A stretch of DNA of 64,000 bases from Desulfoluna spongiiphila (lineage in GTDB: Bacteria > Desulfobacterota > Desulfobacteria > Desulfobacterales > Desulfolunaceae), in NCBI RefSeq assembly GCF_900101345.1, contig NZ_FMUX01000019.1, forward strand, positions 62,001 through 126,000, written 5' to 3'. Shown piece after piece: positions 27,084-37,436 of the stretch. The position numbers and the translations under genes are program-made. The first letter of the stretch is position 1; every line of letters starts with the position of its first letter. The notes beneath the pieces were generated by a model. The model had not been told where the DNA came from, searched no databases, and was given only the letters and a program-made list of their open reading frames with translations.

Positions 27084-30000
27084 ATGACCCAATCAACCGA
27101 TATTCCGGATTTTGTTCATCTGCACGTACACTCCCAGTACAGCCTTCTGGATGGTGCCATTCGACTGGATCCACTGCTGGACCGAACCAAAGAGTTCGGC
27201 ATGAATTCCGTTGCCGTCACCGACCACGGCAGCATGTTTGCCGCTGTGGAGTTTTACGACAAAGCCCATAAGGCCGGAGTGAATCCCATCATCGGGTTCG
27301 AGGCGTACATGGCCCCGCGCGGGTTGAAGCGTAAGGAGGGCCCCGAGGACGGCACCGGCCTTTTTCACCTTGTGCTCCTGGCGGAGAACAACGCCGGGTA
27401 CACCAACCTCTGCAAGCTGGCGTCCATTGCCCAGTTGCAGGGTTTTTACTACAAGCCGCGTATTGACCGGGAGGTGCTGGCCGAACACAGCGAAGGGGTC
27501 ATTGCCCTGTCGGCCTGCCTGGCCGGGGAAATCCCCAAGCTGATCATGAAAGGGAAGCTCCAGGAGGCCGACGACCTGGCCCGTCACTACCAGAAGCTTT
27601 TCGGGGAGCGCAATTTTTACCTTGAGGTGCAGGAGAACGGCCTGGCCGAGCAGTACCAGGTCAACGAGGTACTCTTTGACATGGGCAACCGCCTGGGGAT
27701 TCCCATGGTGGCCACCAACGACTGCCACTACCTGAACTACGAGGACAACAAGGCCCACGAAATCCTTCTCTGCATTCAGACCGGGACCACCGTTGATGAC
27801 CCGAGGCGGTTCAAGTTCGGCACCGACCAGCTTCACTTCAAATCCCCTGCAGAGATGGCGCGGGCCTTCGGAAGCACCCCGGAGGTGCTGGCCAATACCG
27901 TTGAGATCGCCAACCGCTGCCATGTGGACTTTGATTTCAACACCTACCATTTCCCCCAGTTCGATGCCACCAACGAGCTCTCCACCGACGACCTGTTCAG
28001 AAAAATCGCCCGGGACGGCTTTGACAACCGCATGAAGGCGATTCTGGAGAAGAAACCGGATACCGATGTCCAGGTGTATGAGGAGCGTCTCAAGTACGAG
28101 GTGGAGACCATCATCACCATGGGGTTTCCCGGTTACTTTCTTATTGTGGCGGACTTTATCCAGTACGGAAAGGACAACGGAATTCCCGTGGGACCCGGCA
28201 GGGGGTCCGCCGCCGGCAGTATCGTGGCCTATGCCATGAACATCACCGACCTTGACCCCATCGAGCACGGGCTCATCTTCGAGCGGTTCCTCAACCCCTC
28301 GCGTATCAGCATGCCTGATATCGACGTGGACTTTTGCATCCGTGGCCGGGAGAAGGTGTTCAACTATGTGGTGGGCCGTTACGGCGGCGGGGACTACGTG
28401 GCCCAGATCATCACCTTCGGGACCCTGAAGACCAAGATGGTGATCCGGGATGTGGGGCGTGCCATGAACATCCCCCTGTCCGAGGTGGACCGCATCGCCA
28501 AAATGGTTCCGGACACCCTCGGGATCAAACTGGACCAGGCCCTCATTGATGAGCCGGAGCTCAAGGAGCTGGTGGACTCACGGGCCGACTACACCGAGCT
28601 GATCAATGTGTGCCGGGTCCTGGAGGGGTTGACCCGCCACGCCTCCACCCATGCGGCGGGGGTTGTGGTCTCGGACAAACCCCTGGTGGAGTACCTTCCG
28701 CTGTTCAAGGGGAGAAACGGTGAAACCATCACCCAGCTTGACATGAAGCGGGTGGAGCAGATCGGCCTCGTCAAGTTCGACTTCCTCGGACTTCGAAACT
28801 TAACCGTTATCGACGACTGCCTGGGCATGATCGAGAAACAGGGCATCGAGCGGCCCGACATGATCAATATCGACTTTGCGGACAAGGAGACCTTTGACCT
28901 GCTCTCAAGCGGCAACACCACCGGCGTGTTCCAGCTCGAAAGTTCAGGCATGAAGGACCTCCTCGTCCGGCTCAAGCCCGAGCAGTTCAGCGACATCACC
29001 GCCCTGGTGGCCCTTTACCGCCCTGGGCCCCTTGACTCCGGCATGGTGGACGCCTATGTCAACCGAAAGCACGGCAGGGAACCGGTGGAGTACCTTCTCC
29101 CCGGCCTTGACGGCATCCTGAAGGAGACCTACGGGGTTATTCTCTACCAGGAGCAGGTGATGAAGATCGCCGGGGTCATCGCCAACTACTCCATGGCCGA
29201 TGCAGACGGCCTGCGTAAGGCCATGGGCAAGAAAATTGCCGCGGCCATGGCCGAGCACCGCACCCTGTTTATGAAAGGGGCCCTTGAAAACGGTCACCCG
29301 GAAGAGACGGCCGGTGAGCTGTTCGACCTCATGGAGAAGTTCGGCGGGTACGGGTTCAACAAATCCCACAGCGCCGCCTACGCCCTGGTCTGCTACCAGA
29401 CCGCCTGGCTGAAGACCCATTTTCCCGTGGAGTTCATGGCGGGCCTTCTTACCAGTGAAATCGGCAACGCCGACGGCATCGTCAAGTTCATTGCCGAGTG
29501 CAAGAACAACCACATCGAGGTGCTGCCCCCGGACGTCAATGAGAGCGAGGGGGTCTTTTCCGTGTACGACGGCCGGATCCGCTTCGGACTCACCGCCGTC
29601 AAGGGCGTGGGGGAGGGCCCCATTGAGGCGATCCTCTCCGAGCGGGAGGCCAACGGGCATTTTGTCAGTATCTTCGAGTTCTGTGAGCGGGTGGATCTGC
29701 GCAAGGTGAACAAGCGCGTCCTTGAAGCGCTGATCAAAAGCGGGGCCTTTGACTTTACCGGGGCCTCCCGCAATCAGCTCATGGTGGCCATGGAAGAGTC
29801 CCTGGAGCACGGATCCCGCGTGCAGAAGGAGAAGAACGACCCCCAGCTCAGCCTCTTCGGCGACGCCTCCGGCGGCGGAGCCCGGATCAACGTCCCGGTC
29901 CTGGCCGATGTGCCGGACTGGGACGAGCGCCATCGCCTTACCCTTGAAAAGGAGGTGCTGGGCTTTTATATCTCAGGCCACCCCCTGAATCAGTATGAAG

Positions 30001-30644
30001 ATATCCTTAAAGGGTATGCCACCCTCACCGGGCTGAACAAGGAGAACGCCATTGAGGGGAGCCCGGTCCGGTTCGGCGGCATGATCACCATGGTGAAGGT
30101 GATCCGTACCAAAAAGGGGGACCAGATGGCCTTTATCTCCATCGAGGACCTCTACAGTGACATCGAGGTGGTGGTCTTCCCCTCCACCTTTGCCGACACC
30201 AAAGAGATCCTGCATGCCGACTCCATCGTCATGGTGGAGGGCGTTGCCCAGGTAAAGGAGAACAACGTCACCATTGCGGCGGAGCGGCTGGTGCACATGG
30301 ACCAGGTGACCGGCCTCTGGACCGGAGGCATCGCCCTGCATCTCGACGCCGGAGAGATCCAGATGGAGCTGATTCCCCGGGTGGACGCCGTGCTCAAACG
30401 CTACCCCGGTCCCAGCACGGTCACCGTCTATCTCCTGCTTCGGGGCCACTCCGTCACCTCCATCGAGCTTCCCGATTATGCGGGGGTCACGGTCTCTCCC
30501 CAGCTGTTGGATGACCTGAAGGCCCTGGTGGGGGCGAAAAAGGTCCGTACCGTGGCCATGCCTCCCAAGCTGAAAGAGCGCAAAAAACCGGCCTGGATGA
30601 ACCGGAAGAAGGCCAATGGAAACGGCAACGGGGGGAACGGGTAA
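27084..30644 (+). CDS. dnaE: DNA polymerase III subunit alpha
   Basis: The replicative polymerase, 1186 residues (E. coli 1160). The frame is open to 26862, but the PHP domain begins at HLHVHSQYSLLDGA (about 12-25), so the ATG at 27084 is chosen. The catalytic aspartates are Asp-412 and Asp-414 in MPDIDVDFC and Asp-566 in KFDFLGLRNL, matching E. coli 401, 403 and 555. Later come the HhH region, a clamp-binding motif QLSLF (921-925), at nearly the same position as the E. coli motif, and an OB fold (about 1005-1090). PHP histidines are retained. A glycine- and asparagine-rich tail (GNGNGGNG) ends the protein. Confidence 0.96.
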   Translation: MTQSTDIPDFVHLHVHSQYSLLDGAIRLDPLLDRTKEFGMNSVAVTDHGSMFAAVEFYDKAHKAGVNPIIGFEAYMAPRGLKRKEGPEDGTGLFHLVLLAENNAGYTNLCKLASIAQLQGFYYKPRIDREVLAEHSEGVIALSACLAGEIPKLIMKGKLQEADDLARHYQKLFGERNFYLEVQENGLAEQYQVNEVLFDMGNRLGIPMVATNDCHYLNYEDNKAHEILLCIQTGTTVDDPRRFKFGTDQLHFKSPAEMARAFGSTPEVLANTVEIANRCHVDFDFNTYHFPQFDATNELSTDDLFRKIARDGFDNRMKAILEKKPDTDVQVYEERLKYEVETIITMGFPGYFLIVADFIQYGKDNGIPVGPGRGSAAGSIVAYAMNITDLDPIEHGLIFERFLNPSRISMPDIDVDFCIRGREKVFNYVVGRYGGGDYVAQIITFGTLKTKMVIRDVGRAMNIPLSEVDRIAKMVPDTLGIKLDQALIDEPELKELVDSRADYTELINVCRVLEGLTRHASTHAAGVVVSDKPLVEYLPLFKGRNGETITQLDMKRVEQIGLVKFDFLGLRNLTVIDDCLGMIEKQGIERPDMINIDFADKETFDLLSSGNTTGVFQLESSGMKDLLVRLKPEQFSDITALVALYRPGPLDSGMVDAYVNRKHGREPVEYLLPGLDGILKETYGVILYQEQVMKIAGVIANYSMADADGLRKAMGKKIAAAMAEHRTLFMKGALENGHPEETAGELFDLMEKFGGYGFNKSHSAAYALVCYQTAWLKTHFPVEFMAGLLTSEIGNADGIVKFIAECKNNHIEVLPPDVNESEGVFSVYDGRIRFGLTAVKGVGEGPIEAILSEREANGHFVSIFEFCERVDLRKVNKRVLEALIKSGAFDFTGASRNQLMVAMEESLEHGSRVQKEKNDPQLSLFGDASGGGARINVPVLADVPDWDERHRLTLEKEVLGFYISGHPLNQYEDILKGYATLTGLNKENAIEGSPVRFGGMITMVKVIRTKKGDQMAFISIEDLYSDIEVVVFPSTFADTKEILHADSIVMVEGVAQVKENNVTIAAERLVHMDQVTGLWTGGIALHLDAGEIQMELIPRVDAVLKRYPGPSTVTVYLLLRGHSVTSIELPDYAGVTVSPQLLDDLKALVGAKKVRTVAMPPKLKERKKPAWMNRKKANGNGNGGNG

Positions 30645-30704
30645 AGGCACCACGTCATAATCCGGGGCCGTACTGTATCGGCACCCCCACGGTTTAGCAT
30701 GAAA

Positions 30705-30750
30705 ACAAAAAACGGGTCCCAGGGCAATCTGCCTTGGGGCCCGTTTTGTG
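30705..30750. terminator. Bidirectional terminator between dnaE and the envelope operon
   Basis: AAAACGGGTCCCAGGG pairs with CCTTGGGGCCCGTTTT around the loop CAATCTG (stem about 30709-30744, with a few G-U or mismatched pairs). T residues flank one side and A residues the other, so it can end both convergent transcripts. Confidence 0.75.
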
Positions 30751-30784
30751 TTTGATGGAAAGGGCTAGTCTCGAAGCTGGGGGG

Positions 30785-32263
30785 TTAGCGTTTGCCCGAA
30801 GCACACCCCCGGCCGATATGGATCTCAGATGAGTCGCTGCGGGTGATGTCGCTCTGGGTGCCGTACATGCGCGTGTTCATGCGGATGTAGTCGAGGGTGT
30901 CCTCGTAAAAGCTGAGTTCGTGGTTGTAGACCTTGACCTCGGTGACGGCCTTGTCCGGGTTCTGTTTGGCGCAGTGCTGGCCCTTGTAGCAGGGCACCAG
31001 TTCGATGAGGCCCAGGTATTCCCCCCCCTCGAAGAGCCGGTAGGTGCCGTACCGTATGGGGTCTCCGGGGTGCAGCCTGCCGTTGTCGGGGACATTGCCG
31101 TAATAGGTCATGGTGTCGTTTTTTTTGCCGTTGATCACCGAGGGGCTGTCCACACGGGACAGGTAGAGCTCTTTTTCCTCGGTGGTGTTGTCCGTGATGT
31201 TCTTTTTCTCCTCAAGCTTGAGGGTTCTGAAATCCGTTCGGGTAAAGCCTTTGTAGCGGCAGAGGCGTTCCAGGCTCAAGGTGGTGTTGTCCGAGGAGAC
31301 GGAGCCCAGGATGGCATCGTCTTTTAGCTCCATGCCGTACTCGCCCTTGATGATGGGGAGCCGGTAGACGTGCTCCAGGCCCGTGGCATCGCTTATGCCT
31401 TGACTGAAGGCGTCGTTGTATTTGATCCGGTTGAAAAAGCGGATGATCTCGCTGAAGTGGATCACCCCGCTGCGGCCGTCCCCCAATTCGAGGAAGGCTT
31501 TGTCGTAATAGCTCAGGAAGGTGAGGTTGAAGGGGTTGCCCCCATCGTAGTTATCCACCTTGAGGTAGGCGTTGATGCTGTCGCGGTCCGATGGGAAAAA
31601 GTATTTCATCCGGATCTCAACCACCTCCAGGTTTGCGCTGATGAGCTGTTGAAGCCGCGTGAGTTCCCGAGTGAGGGCAAAGGGCTGCTTTTTCCCTTCG
31701 ATGTCCATGAGGGGAATGGTGAACTCCTTGGCGACGATGGCCTCGTTCTGGGTCAGGGCGTGGCTCATGGCAAAATCGCCGGTGCGCATGTAGGCGTAGG
31801 CGAGGATCTGGTAGATCTTGGCCTCCAGGTCCCGGACCCGGGTCTGGCCGTGATTTGACTTGTTGGCCGTGGTGTCCGCGTAGCTGATGAACTCTTCGTA
31901 CAGGGCATCGAGTTGCCCTTCAAAATATTCAAGCTCCCGGATATAGCGCCGTATCATGGATTCGGACACGTGTTTTTTCGCGCTGATGTCCGACCAGAAC
32001 CTGGGGTAGTCGCGGTTGATGAAGAGCTCGATGCCTTCGAGGAAGATCCGGCAGTCTTCATAGATGCTGGTGAGGTAGTTGGCCTTGAGCTCCTCCATGG
32101 TGGTGGATTCTGCTGAAACGGCGGTTGAGGTGTGGCAAATGACCGTCAGAAGGGCGCATGCAAGGCACAGGCCCCGCATGAGTCGTGCAACCGGGCGCCG
32201 GGTCGGCCGGTTTTGACGGGGCGTGAAGGGTGTCTTGGGGTGGTCGTCGGTTCGTCGTGTCAT
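30785..32263 (-). CDS. Exported protein of unknown family (last gene of ExbBD-TonB-like operon)
   Basis: 492 residues. A long basic N-terminus (many Arg) leads to a hydrophobic segment, about residues 29-50, ending in an Ala-x-Ala-like VSA site, so a Sec signal peptide with an unusually long n-region. The mature part is helical at first (MEELKANYLTSIYEDCRIFLEGIELF) and becomes more beta-like at the C-terminus. There are a few Cys (CRIF, LCRYK, PCYKGQHC, GCAS). No catalytic motif is recognised. The start is the ATG at 32263, with AGGAG inside the end of the upstream gene and two bases after its stop. It is the sixth gene of the operon, followed by a bidirectional terminator. Function is unknown. 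Confidence 0.65.
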   Translation of the reverse strand: MTRRTDDHPKTPFTPRQNRPTRRPVARLMRGLCLACALLTVICHTSTAVSAESTTMEELKANYLTSIYEDCRIFLEGIELFINRDYPRFWSDISAKKHVSESMIRRYIRELEYFEGQLDALYEEFISYADTTANKSNHGQTRVRDLEAKIYQILAYAYMRTGDFAMSHALTQNEAIVAKEFTIPLMDIEGKKQPFALTRELTRLQQLISANLEVVEIRMKYFFPSDRDSINAYLKVDNYDGGNPFNLTFLSYYDKAFLELGDGRSGVIHFSEIIRFFNRIKYNDAFSQGISDATGLEHVYRLPIIKGEYGMELKDDAILGSVSSDNTTLSLERLCRYKGFTRTDFRTLKLEEKKNITDNTTEEKELYLSRVDSPSVINGKKNDTMTYYGNVPDNGRLHPGDPIRYGTYRLFEGGEYLGLIELVPCYKGQHCAKQNPDKAVTEVKVYNHELSFYEDTLDYIRMNTRMYGTQSDITRSDSSEIHIGRGCASGKR

Positions 32264-32265
32264 GC

Positions 32266-33972
32266 TCAACTCCTGTTCTGCTGTAATTTCGTCTCAATGA
32301 TGCGGTCGGCACGATATTCCCGAGGGGTCGAGGCATCGGGGCTCGTGGGGTATTTTTTCTGGTAGTAGAGAAAGAGCCCCAGGAAATTCCTGGACTCCGG
32401 CATGTCCTTAAAGGCATCGAAATCGCCCCCCTGCCCATTGAGGGACAGTTTCTTGCACAGGGTCAGAAAGGCTTTTCTGGAGTGGTAGATGGCCCTGGCT
32501 TCGTTTCGGTTATCGTGGGCACCGGCGTAGTACTCCGCCAGGCACCGGTGGAAGACCGATGCGTAGCGCCAGTACGAGTTTGCCGACGAGGTGAGGGATT
32601 CCACGAGGTTGCCCTCCATCTCGGCGTACCTGGCCGAGTTGTCCGTGAGGCCGGAAAGCCTTTTTTTCTCCAGGATATTGGCCATGAGGTAGGCCATGGT
32701 GAACCGGGACGAGTCTCCGATGAACCGTTCACCGATATCGGGCCCGGGGATTCGCATGCCCATGAGGCCGTATTGGTAGAGGATGTCCTCCATCAGCCGG
32801 AGATTGCCCGTTTCAACCCCCATGAGAATCAGCTCGTTGTAGATGTTTTTCCGGAAGGGGATGTTGTAGCGGACCTGCTGGGCTGCCCGGTCGTAGTACT
32901 GCTGGTAGAGGGTGAAGAGCTCGGCCTTTGAGGCAGGCAGGGTGCCGTTTCTCAGCACGGCAAACCCACGCCGGGCGAGGTAGAGGCTCACCAGAAAACG
33001 GGTGTCGCCAGAGTCTTTGCTGGCCTCTTCCACGTACCGCTCGTAGGGGGTACCCCCGCGGATACCGGCGGCTTTGCTCAACTGGCAAAGGCGGTTCAGC
33101 AGGGTGCGGGTTCGGGTGTGGGTGAGGGGGTCTATGGTGTCCTCATACCGGAGGCTGCGTCCCAGGAAATGGTACCTCAGGTAGAGTTCGTACAGGGAAA
33201 AGAGTTGCCCCGCCGAAGGGACATAGACCCTCTCCCTGCTTTTTCGGTGGTACCTTTTCCAGAGGGTCTCCAACCAGTGCCAGGTCTTGGCATCGCAGGT
33301 GAGGTTGATGGGGTCCGGAGAGCCCGCATCGTTCCATCCTCCGGCCTGCCGCTCCTCTTCAATCATCATGGCCAGAAAGTGGACGTTCAGGTACGCCTCG
33401 GGATTTCCCCGGATCCTGAAGGTGACATCGTCCATTATCCGCAGGGAAGGGGGCCTGTTCCTTTCGGCCTCCTTTTTTTCCAGGAAGGGGGAAAGGTAGT
33501 GGCGGCTCAGCATGAGATACTGCCTGAGCTCGGCATCGGTGACGGGGATGTTTTCGTCGGGGAGCCTTTTGTCTTCGCTGAAGCCGTACTTGATCTTCTG
33601 GTAGTGGAGGTAGAGGAGAAAATACTCGTAGGCGATGTCGAACCGCAGGCGCTGCAGGCGCTCCCCATCCTTGGACGCTTCAAACTCTTCGGTGAGGCCG
33701 TCGATGCGCTTGACCATGGTCTCAATGTCGTCCACGGGGAGAAAGGGGCCCTCCTCCGGGGTGGCGGCCAGGGTGTTGACCTGGGCCATGTCTTTTTGGC
33801 TCAGGGCCGTGATGCCGGTGTCGGCCGGGAGGGGGTACCGGGGCACGGCGTGGAGCAGGTAGATGCTGCGCCCCCGGGTCTTGAACTCCTCCATGAAATC
33901 TGCCCCTGCGGGGCAGCACCACAGCAGGAGCAGGAGTGCCGTCACAAGCCATGATCGTCCCATCGTCTTCAT
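32266..33972 (-). CDS. Exported helical protein of unknown family (ExbBD-TonB-like operon)
   Basis: 568 residues with a clear signal peptide (about 1-24, SWLVTALLLLLWCCPAGA). The mature protein is almost all helical and rich in Tyr, Arg and Leu, with solenoid-like stretches such as AYEYFLLYLHYQKIKYGF and LRQYLMLSRHYLSPFLEKK. No catalytic motif and no membrane segment are seen after the signal. Its ATG overlaps the stop of the upstream gene (ATGA), so the two are translationally coupled and probably made in fixed ratio. It shares general style with the proteins before and after it, but I see no clear sequence repeat among them. Function is unknown. Confidence 0.65.
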   Translation of the reverse strand: MKTMGRSWLVTALLLLLWCCPAGADFMEEFKTRGRSIYLLHAVPRYPLPADTGITALSQKDMAQVNTLAATPEEGPFLPVDDIETMVKRIDGLTEEFEASKDGERLQRLRFDIAYEYFLLYLHYQKIKYGFSEDKRLPDENIPVTDAELRQYLMLSRHYLSPFLEKKEAERNRPPSLRIMDDVTFRIRGNPEAYLNVHFLAMMIEEERQAGGWNDAGSPDPINLTCDAKTWHWLETLWKRYHRKSRERVYVPSAGQLFSLYELYLRYHFLGRSLRYEDTIDPLTHTRTRTLLNRLCQLSKAAGIRGGTPYERYVEEASKDSGDTRFLVSLYLARRGFAVLRNGTLPASKAELFTLYQQYYDRAAQQVRYNIPFRKNIYNELILMGVETGNLRLMEDILYQYGLMGMRIPGPDIGERFIGDSSRFTMAYLMANILEKKRLSGLTDNSARYAEMEGNLVESLTSSANSYWRYASVFHRCLAEYYAGAHDNRNEARAIYHSRKAFLTLCKKLSLNGQGGDFDAFKDMPESRNFLGLFLYYQKKYPTSPDASTPREYRADRIIETKLQQNRS

Positions 33973-36035
33973 AACAGATACCCTTCCGGATTCCTGGAAT
34001 CCTGCATCCGGTTGTAAAGGTCCACATCCTCCGGGGGCAGGAGAAGCAGAATTTTTTTGCCGAGTTTTTTTGCAATGGACTGGTAGTACTCGTATTGCCG
34101 CTCGTAATCATCCATCTCGGTGGCGTCTGTGGAGAGGGCGCCGGGGAGGGTCCCGGAGATGAAACCTTCGCGCCGTGCCGCCTCGATGTAGTACGTGCGG
34201 GCCAGGTCAAAGCCCTGGGCCGCAACCTTCAGGGCCTGGGTGCGGAGCCTGGGGGTGGCAAGATAGGTTTCAGCGATGATGCGGTAGATGTCGTAGCGGT
34301 TGTCTTCCCTGTGGGCCAGGGCAGACCCGAGCTTGTACCTCTCGGATCGGATCAGCTCCTCCATCTCCCGCTCATGGCGGGTGATGAGGCTCACCTTGCC
34401 CTGGGCCGCCAGCTCTCGAAAGAGGAGGGTGTAAGCGTTTAACAGGTTTACGTGGTTGACCCGGAGTTCGGGGGCCTTGACAAAGGCGGCGGTAAAGTCG
34501 TGGAGACAGCTCCTGGAGGCGTTGGCCAACGGAAGTCTTACCTCGGACAGGGTCTTGTCGTACACCCCGGCCTGGAGATACTCATAGGTGTAATCGATCT
34601 CGCCTCGGTACCTGTGAAAGATGTGGTTGATGCTTGATGCCTTGTACTCCCCGCCGTAGATCTCCTCCCCGCCGAATATTTTCACCAGGTCGTTGAACAC
34701 GATGTCGATTTTTGCCTTTGCATCGTAGTAAAGGGGCTGGATCTGTGTGGTGAAGAGGGTGCGGCGCTTATCGCTGTCCAAGGTATCCCAGTCAGCGGTA
34801 TAGGCCTTCATGGCGGCCAGGGGCTCCCGGCAGGCGTAGAGGTTGTAGAAAATCCATCCGGTGGGGCAGACGTTGAGTTCGTCGAGGATTTTTTTGTAGG
34901 TGGTGCGGTCCTCCACCTTGATGCCCTGCTCGATCTGCTTGAGGAGCCAGCTCTTCATGGCCGACAGAACCACCAGGTCCACCTCGCGGTTGTCCACCTT
35001 CAACATGGCCAGGGTTTCGTTGAAGAGTTTGTCCACGCTGAACTGCTTAGTCCCCTGGTTGATAAAGAGCATCAGGGGCAGGACCGTCCGGTGGGAGACC
35101 GCCTGCTCCGTCCAGGTCTGGCGAAGGCTGTGGGCGATGACGCGGCTGCTGATGGACAGGGGCAGGGTGCGCTTGAACCAGTCGTAGCTGTTGAGGGCGA
35201 TGTGGGTCTCTATGTTGGTGAAGTAGCCGAGGGTGGCGTCGAGCCAGGCGCTTTCGTCCGGGGTAAAGATCCGCTCCCAGGGAGACTCTTTGGAGGAGAG
35301 GCCCCGGCGCTTTAAATTGTCCAGCTCGGTGCATACCTTCACCGTGGTTTCAAGCCCTTTGATCTGCTCCTTTTTAAAGGATGGCTCACCATTGGGATCT
35401 GCGGCGAGCTGGGCAACGGTATCGTTGATGGCCTGAACGAGCTGCTCCTGGCTCAGGTAGAGGTAATAGTAAAGGGATTTGTAGTAGAGCTCTTCTTTGA
35501 CGAAGAGGGACCGGTTCGGGTAGTACCCGTTTTCAAAGTACCGGATAAAGCGGGGGGCCTCCTCGGCCTGGTTGAGCACGCAGGTTTCGAGGTAGAGGAA
35601 GTTGTACCCGGTGAGGTTGATTTTGTCGTCGAAATAGATGTTGGAGAAAGGCTTTTCCTTCAGCCTGCTGTAGCGGGTCAGCTGGACCCCGGCCTGGCGT
35701 GTCGTGGTGATGTCCAGGCGGCCGTCCTTTTCAATGCCCAGGTGGCTGTCCAGGATGGAAAACAGGGAGGCCCGCTCCTTGGGGCTCATGCGGTCTTTCA
35801 TGTACAGGTGGCCCACCGTTGAGATCCAGAGCATCTGTCCGTTTTCGTTGGAGACCGAAACCTTGGGGCCCGGAGGCGCAGGTTCTTCCTCTTCCAGGCC
35901 CATCTGGCTCTCCGTCAGCCTGGAGATGGCGGGAAGAGTGGACGGAAAGATCAGCAGGGCACCCACAAGCGTCAACAGGCAGGCAACAGCCCGTGCATGT
36001 CGTAGTGGTGGCGTGGTGTGGCGTTCAGTTATCAT
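33969..36035 (-). CDS. Large exported helical protein of unknown family (ExbBD-TonB-like operon)
   Basis: 688 residues. Residues 13-36 are a signal peptide or uncleaved anchor (ARAVACLLTLVGALLIFPST). A short acidic-proline linker follows (LEEEEPAPPGPK, about 48-59), then a long helical body with many aromatic residues (LYYKSLYYYLYLSQEQLVQA). The C-terminus, DVDLYNRMQDSRNPEGYLL, is polar. No recognised domain. It begins three bases after the TonB-like gene stop and overlaps the next gene by four bases. The position directly after the TonB-like gene suggests it may be what the TonB-like strut contacts, but that is inference. Confidence 0.65.
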   Translation of the reverse strand: MITERHTTPPLRHARAVACLLTLVGALLIFPSTLPAISRLTESQMGLEEEEPAPPGPKVSVSNENGQMLWISTVGHLYMKDRMSPKERASLFSILDSHLGIEKDGRLDITTTRQAGVQLTRYSRLKEKPFSNIYFDDKINLTGYNFLYLETCVLNQAEEAPRFIRYFENGYYPNRSLFVKEELYYKSLYYYLYLSQEQLVQAINDTVAQLAADPNGEPSFKKEQIKGLETTVKVCTELDNLKRRGLSSKESPWERIFTPDESAWLDATLGYFTNIETHIALNSYDWFKRTLPLSISSRVIAHSLRQTWTEQAVSHRTVLPLMLFINQGTKQFSVDKLFNETLAMLKVDNREVDLVVLSAMKSWLLKQIEQGIKVEDRTTYKKILDELNVCPTGWIFYNLYACREPLAAMKAYTADWDTLDSDKRRTLFTTQIQPLYYDAKAKIDIVFNDLVKIFGGEEIYGGEYKASSINHIFHRYRGEIDYTYEYLQAGVYDKTLSEVRLPLANASRSCLHDFTAAFVKAPELRVNHVNLLNAYTLLFRELAAQGKVSLITRHEREMEELIRSERYKLGSALAHREDNRYDIYRIIAETYLATPRLRTQALKVAAQGFDLARTYYIEAARREGFISGTLPGALSTDATEMDDYERQYEYYQSIAKKLGKKILLLLPPEDVDLYNRMQDSRNPEGYLL

Positions 36036-36038
36036 GGA

Positions 36039-37379
36039 TTACATCGTCCTCCGTGGCAGTGATCGCTCAAGGGCGGACACCACCTCAAACGTGGCGTCGT
36101 CGGGTTGAAAGCTGAGAAGCGCCGTGGGCGTTGCGCCGCCCCGGATGATTACCGTGCAGGTGTAATCCCGGATGCGGTAGGTGTACGGGCTCTTCTCCGG
36201 ACTCATGTGTCGGGCTTTTCGGTAGATCTCCTCTTTGAGGCTCGTGACGCGCAGCGAGTGCACAAGGGTACTGCCCCGGATGGTGACCAGGGCGTGGATA
36301 TCCGGGGCGACTTCCTTTGAGGGGCTTCGGGCAGGTGCCGTGGGCAGGCCCCCCGGGAGCGCGTTGAGGGACGGGCGTTGGGGGCGCTTTTTCCCTTGCC
36401 CGGGTATGATCTCGCCTGTGGCGGCAGCCACCGGCACCGAGGGCGTGGGGCCCTGTCGCACCACAGGGCGCGGCACCGAGGGCCTTGCCCCTTGCCGTGG
36501 CGTGTTTTTCCCCTCCGTATGGGAGGGGCCTGCGGCCAGGGCCGCAGGAGCAGCGAGCTGTGTGAGGGTGGGGGGCGGCCCGGAGCGTTTCGGCGTGGCA
36601 ACCAGGGCCGGGGAGGGGGAATAGGCCTTCGGCTGGCTTCGGGTTACAGGGGCTGGCGCACTTGAGAGGGCCAGGGGGGTGAACGGTTTCCGCAAATCGG
36701 TTTCCGGGAGCCTCCGGGGCGTATGATGCGTCGGTTGCGGGATGACGGCCAAAGGCTGCGGCTGCACTGCGGGGAGTGCAGGGGCGGCTTTGTGTCGTGG
36801 TGCTTCCGGGACCTGCTGCGTTGGCCCGGACGGCGAGATGTGCCTGGAAAGCGTTGGCACGGGCGTGGGTGGGGCCGGTTTCGTTCGGGCCGGGGGCAGC
36901 GGTTCGGTCAGGGCCCGGTGCGCAAGGGCTTTCGGGGGGCGAATCAGGGGTGTTTTTTTGGGAAGCACCTGCCGCTGGGGTTTGATCTCCACGGGGGGCG
37001 ACGTTTTCTTCGGGAGGGGGGTAGGCTTCTCCAGAATCCGTTTCAGCTCTTTTTTTCTCGGCTCGGCCCGTTTTTTTGCCGCGTCTTTGACCACCTTTAA
37101 AAAGCTGAGCTTTTCCGTGACGGTGGGCTCCGGCAAAGGGGCGGGGCGGGGAATCAGGATGATGGTCCGGGGACGTGTCAGGGAAAGGGGCTCGGTGAAG
37201 ATGAGTTTATGCACGGCAAAACATGTCAGGGAGAGAAGGAGGATCAGCAGCGAGGGGCTGACGAGCCATTCACGGCGGGCACCACGGGCGACGGTTCCCG
37301 GCATGGTGATGCGGGCAGAGCCGTATCCGTAATATTGCATGGGAATGGTGCGCATGAAAATTTCGTCCCCCCTTGTCAT
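36039..37379 (-). CDS. TonB-like proline-rich inner-membrane protein
   Basis: 446 residues. A short cytoplasmic N-terminus (about 1-39) precedes one membrane anchor (SPSLLILLLSLTCFAVHKLI, about 41-60). A very long Pro-, Lys- and Ala-rich region follows (about 75-355), with many KPTPLP, PPARTKPAPPTP-type stretches that can span the periplasm. The last 80 residues form a compact domain (HALVTIRGSTLVHSLRV, YRIRDYTCTVIIRGG). That end lacks the usual TonB YP motif, so it may not bind TonB boxes. It sits next to exbD- and exbB-like genes, which supports a TonB-type energy transducer. Starts at 37379 and 37355 are both possible; each has a purine-rich site upstream. Confidence 0.7.
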   Translation of the reverse strand: MTRGDEIFMRTIPMQYYGYGSARITMPGTVARGARREWLVSPSLLILLLSLTCFAVHKLIFTEPLSLTRPRTIILIPRPAPLPEPTVTEKLSFLKVVKDAAKKRAEPRKKELKRILEKPTPLPKKTSPPVEIKPQRQVLPKKTPLIRPPKALAHRALTEPLPPARTKPAPPTPVPTLSRHISPSGPTQQVPEAPRHKAAPALPAVQPQPLAVIPQPTHHTPRRLPETDLRKPFTPLALSSAPAPVTRSQPKAYSPSPALVATPKRSGPPPTLTQLAAPAALAAGPSHTEGKNTPRQGARPSVPRPVVRQGPTPSVPVAAATGEIIPGQGKKRPQRPSLNALPGGLPTAPARSPSKEVAPDIHALVTIRGSTLVHSLRVTSLKEEIYRKARHMSPEKSPYTYRIRDYTCTVIIRGGATPTALLSFQPDDATFEVVSALERSLPRRTM

Positions 37380-37436
37380 GCGGTTTCGATGCCTCCCCCC
37401 TTGGTTATCCGTATCCGGTATGTGGTGTTTCAGGCG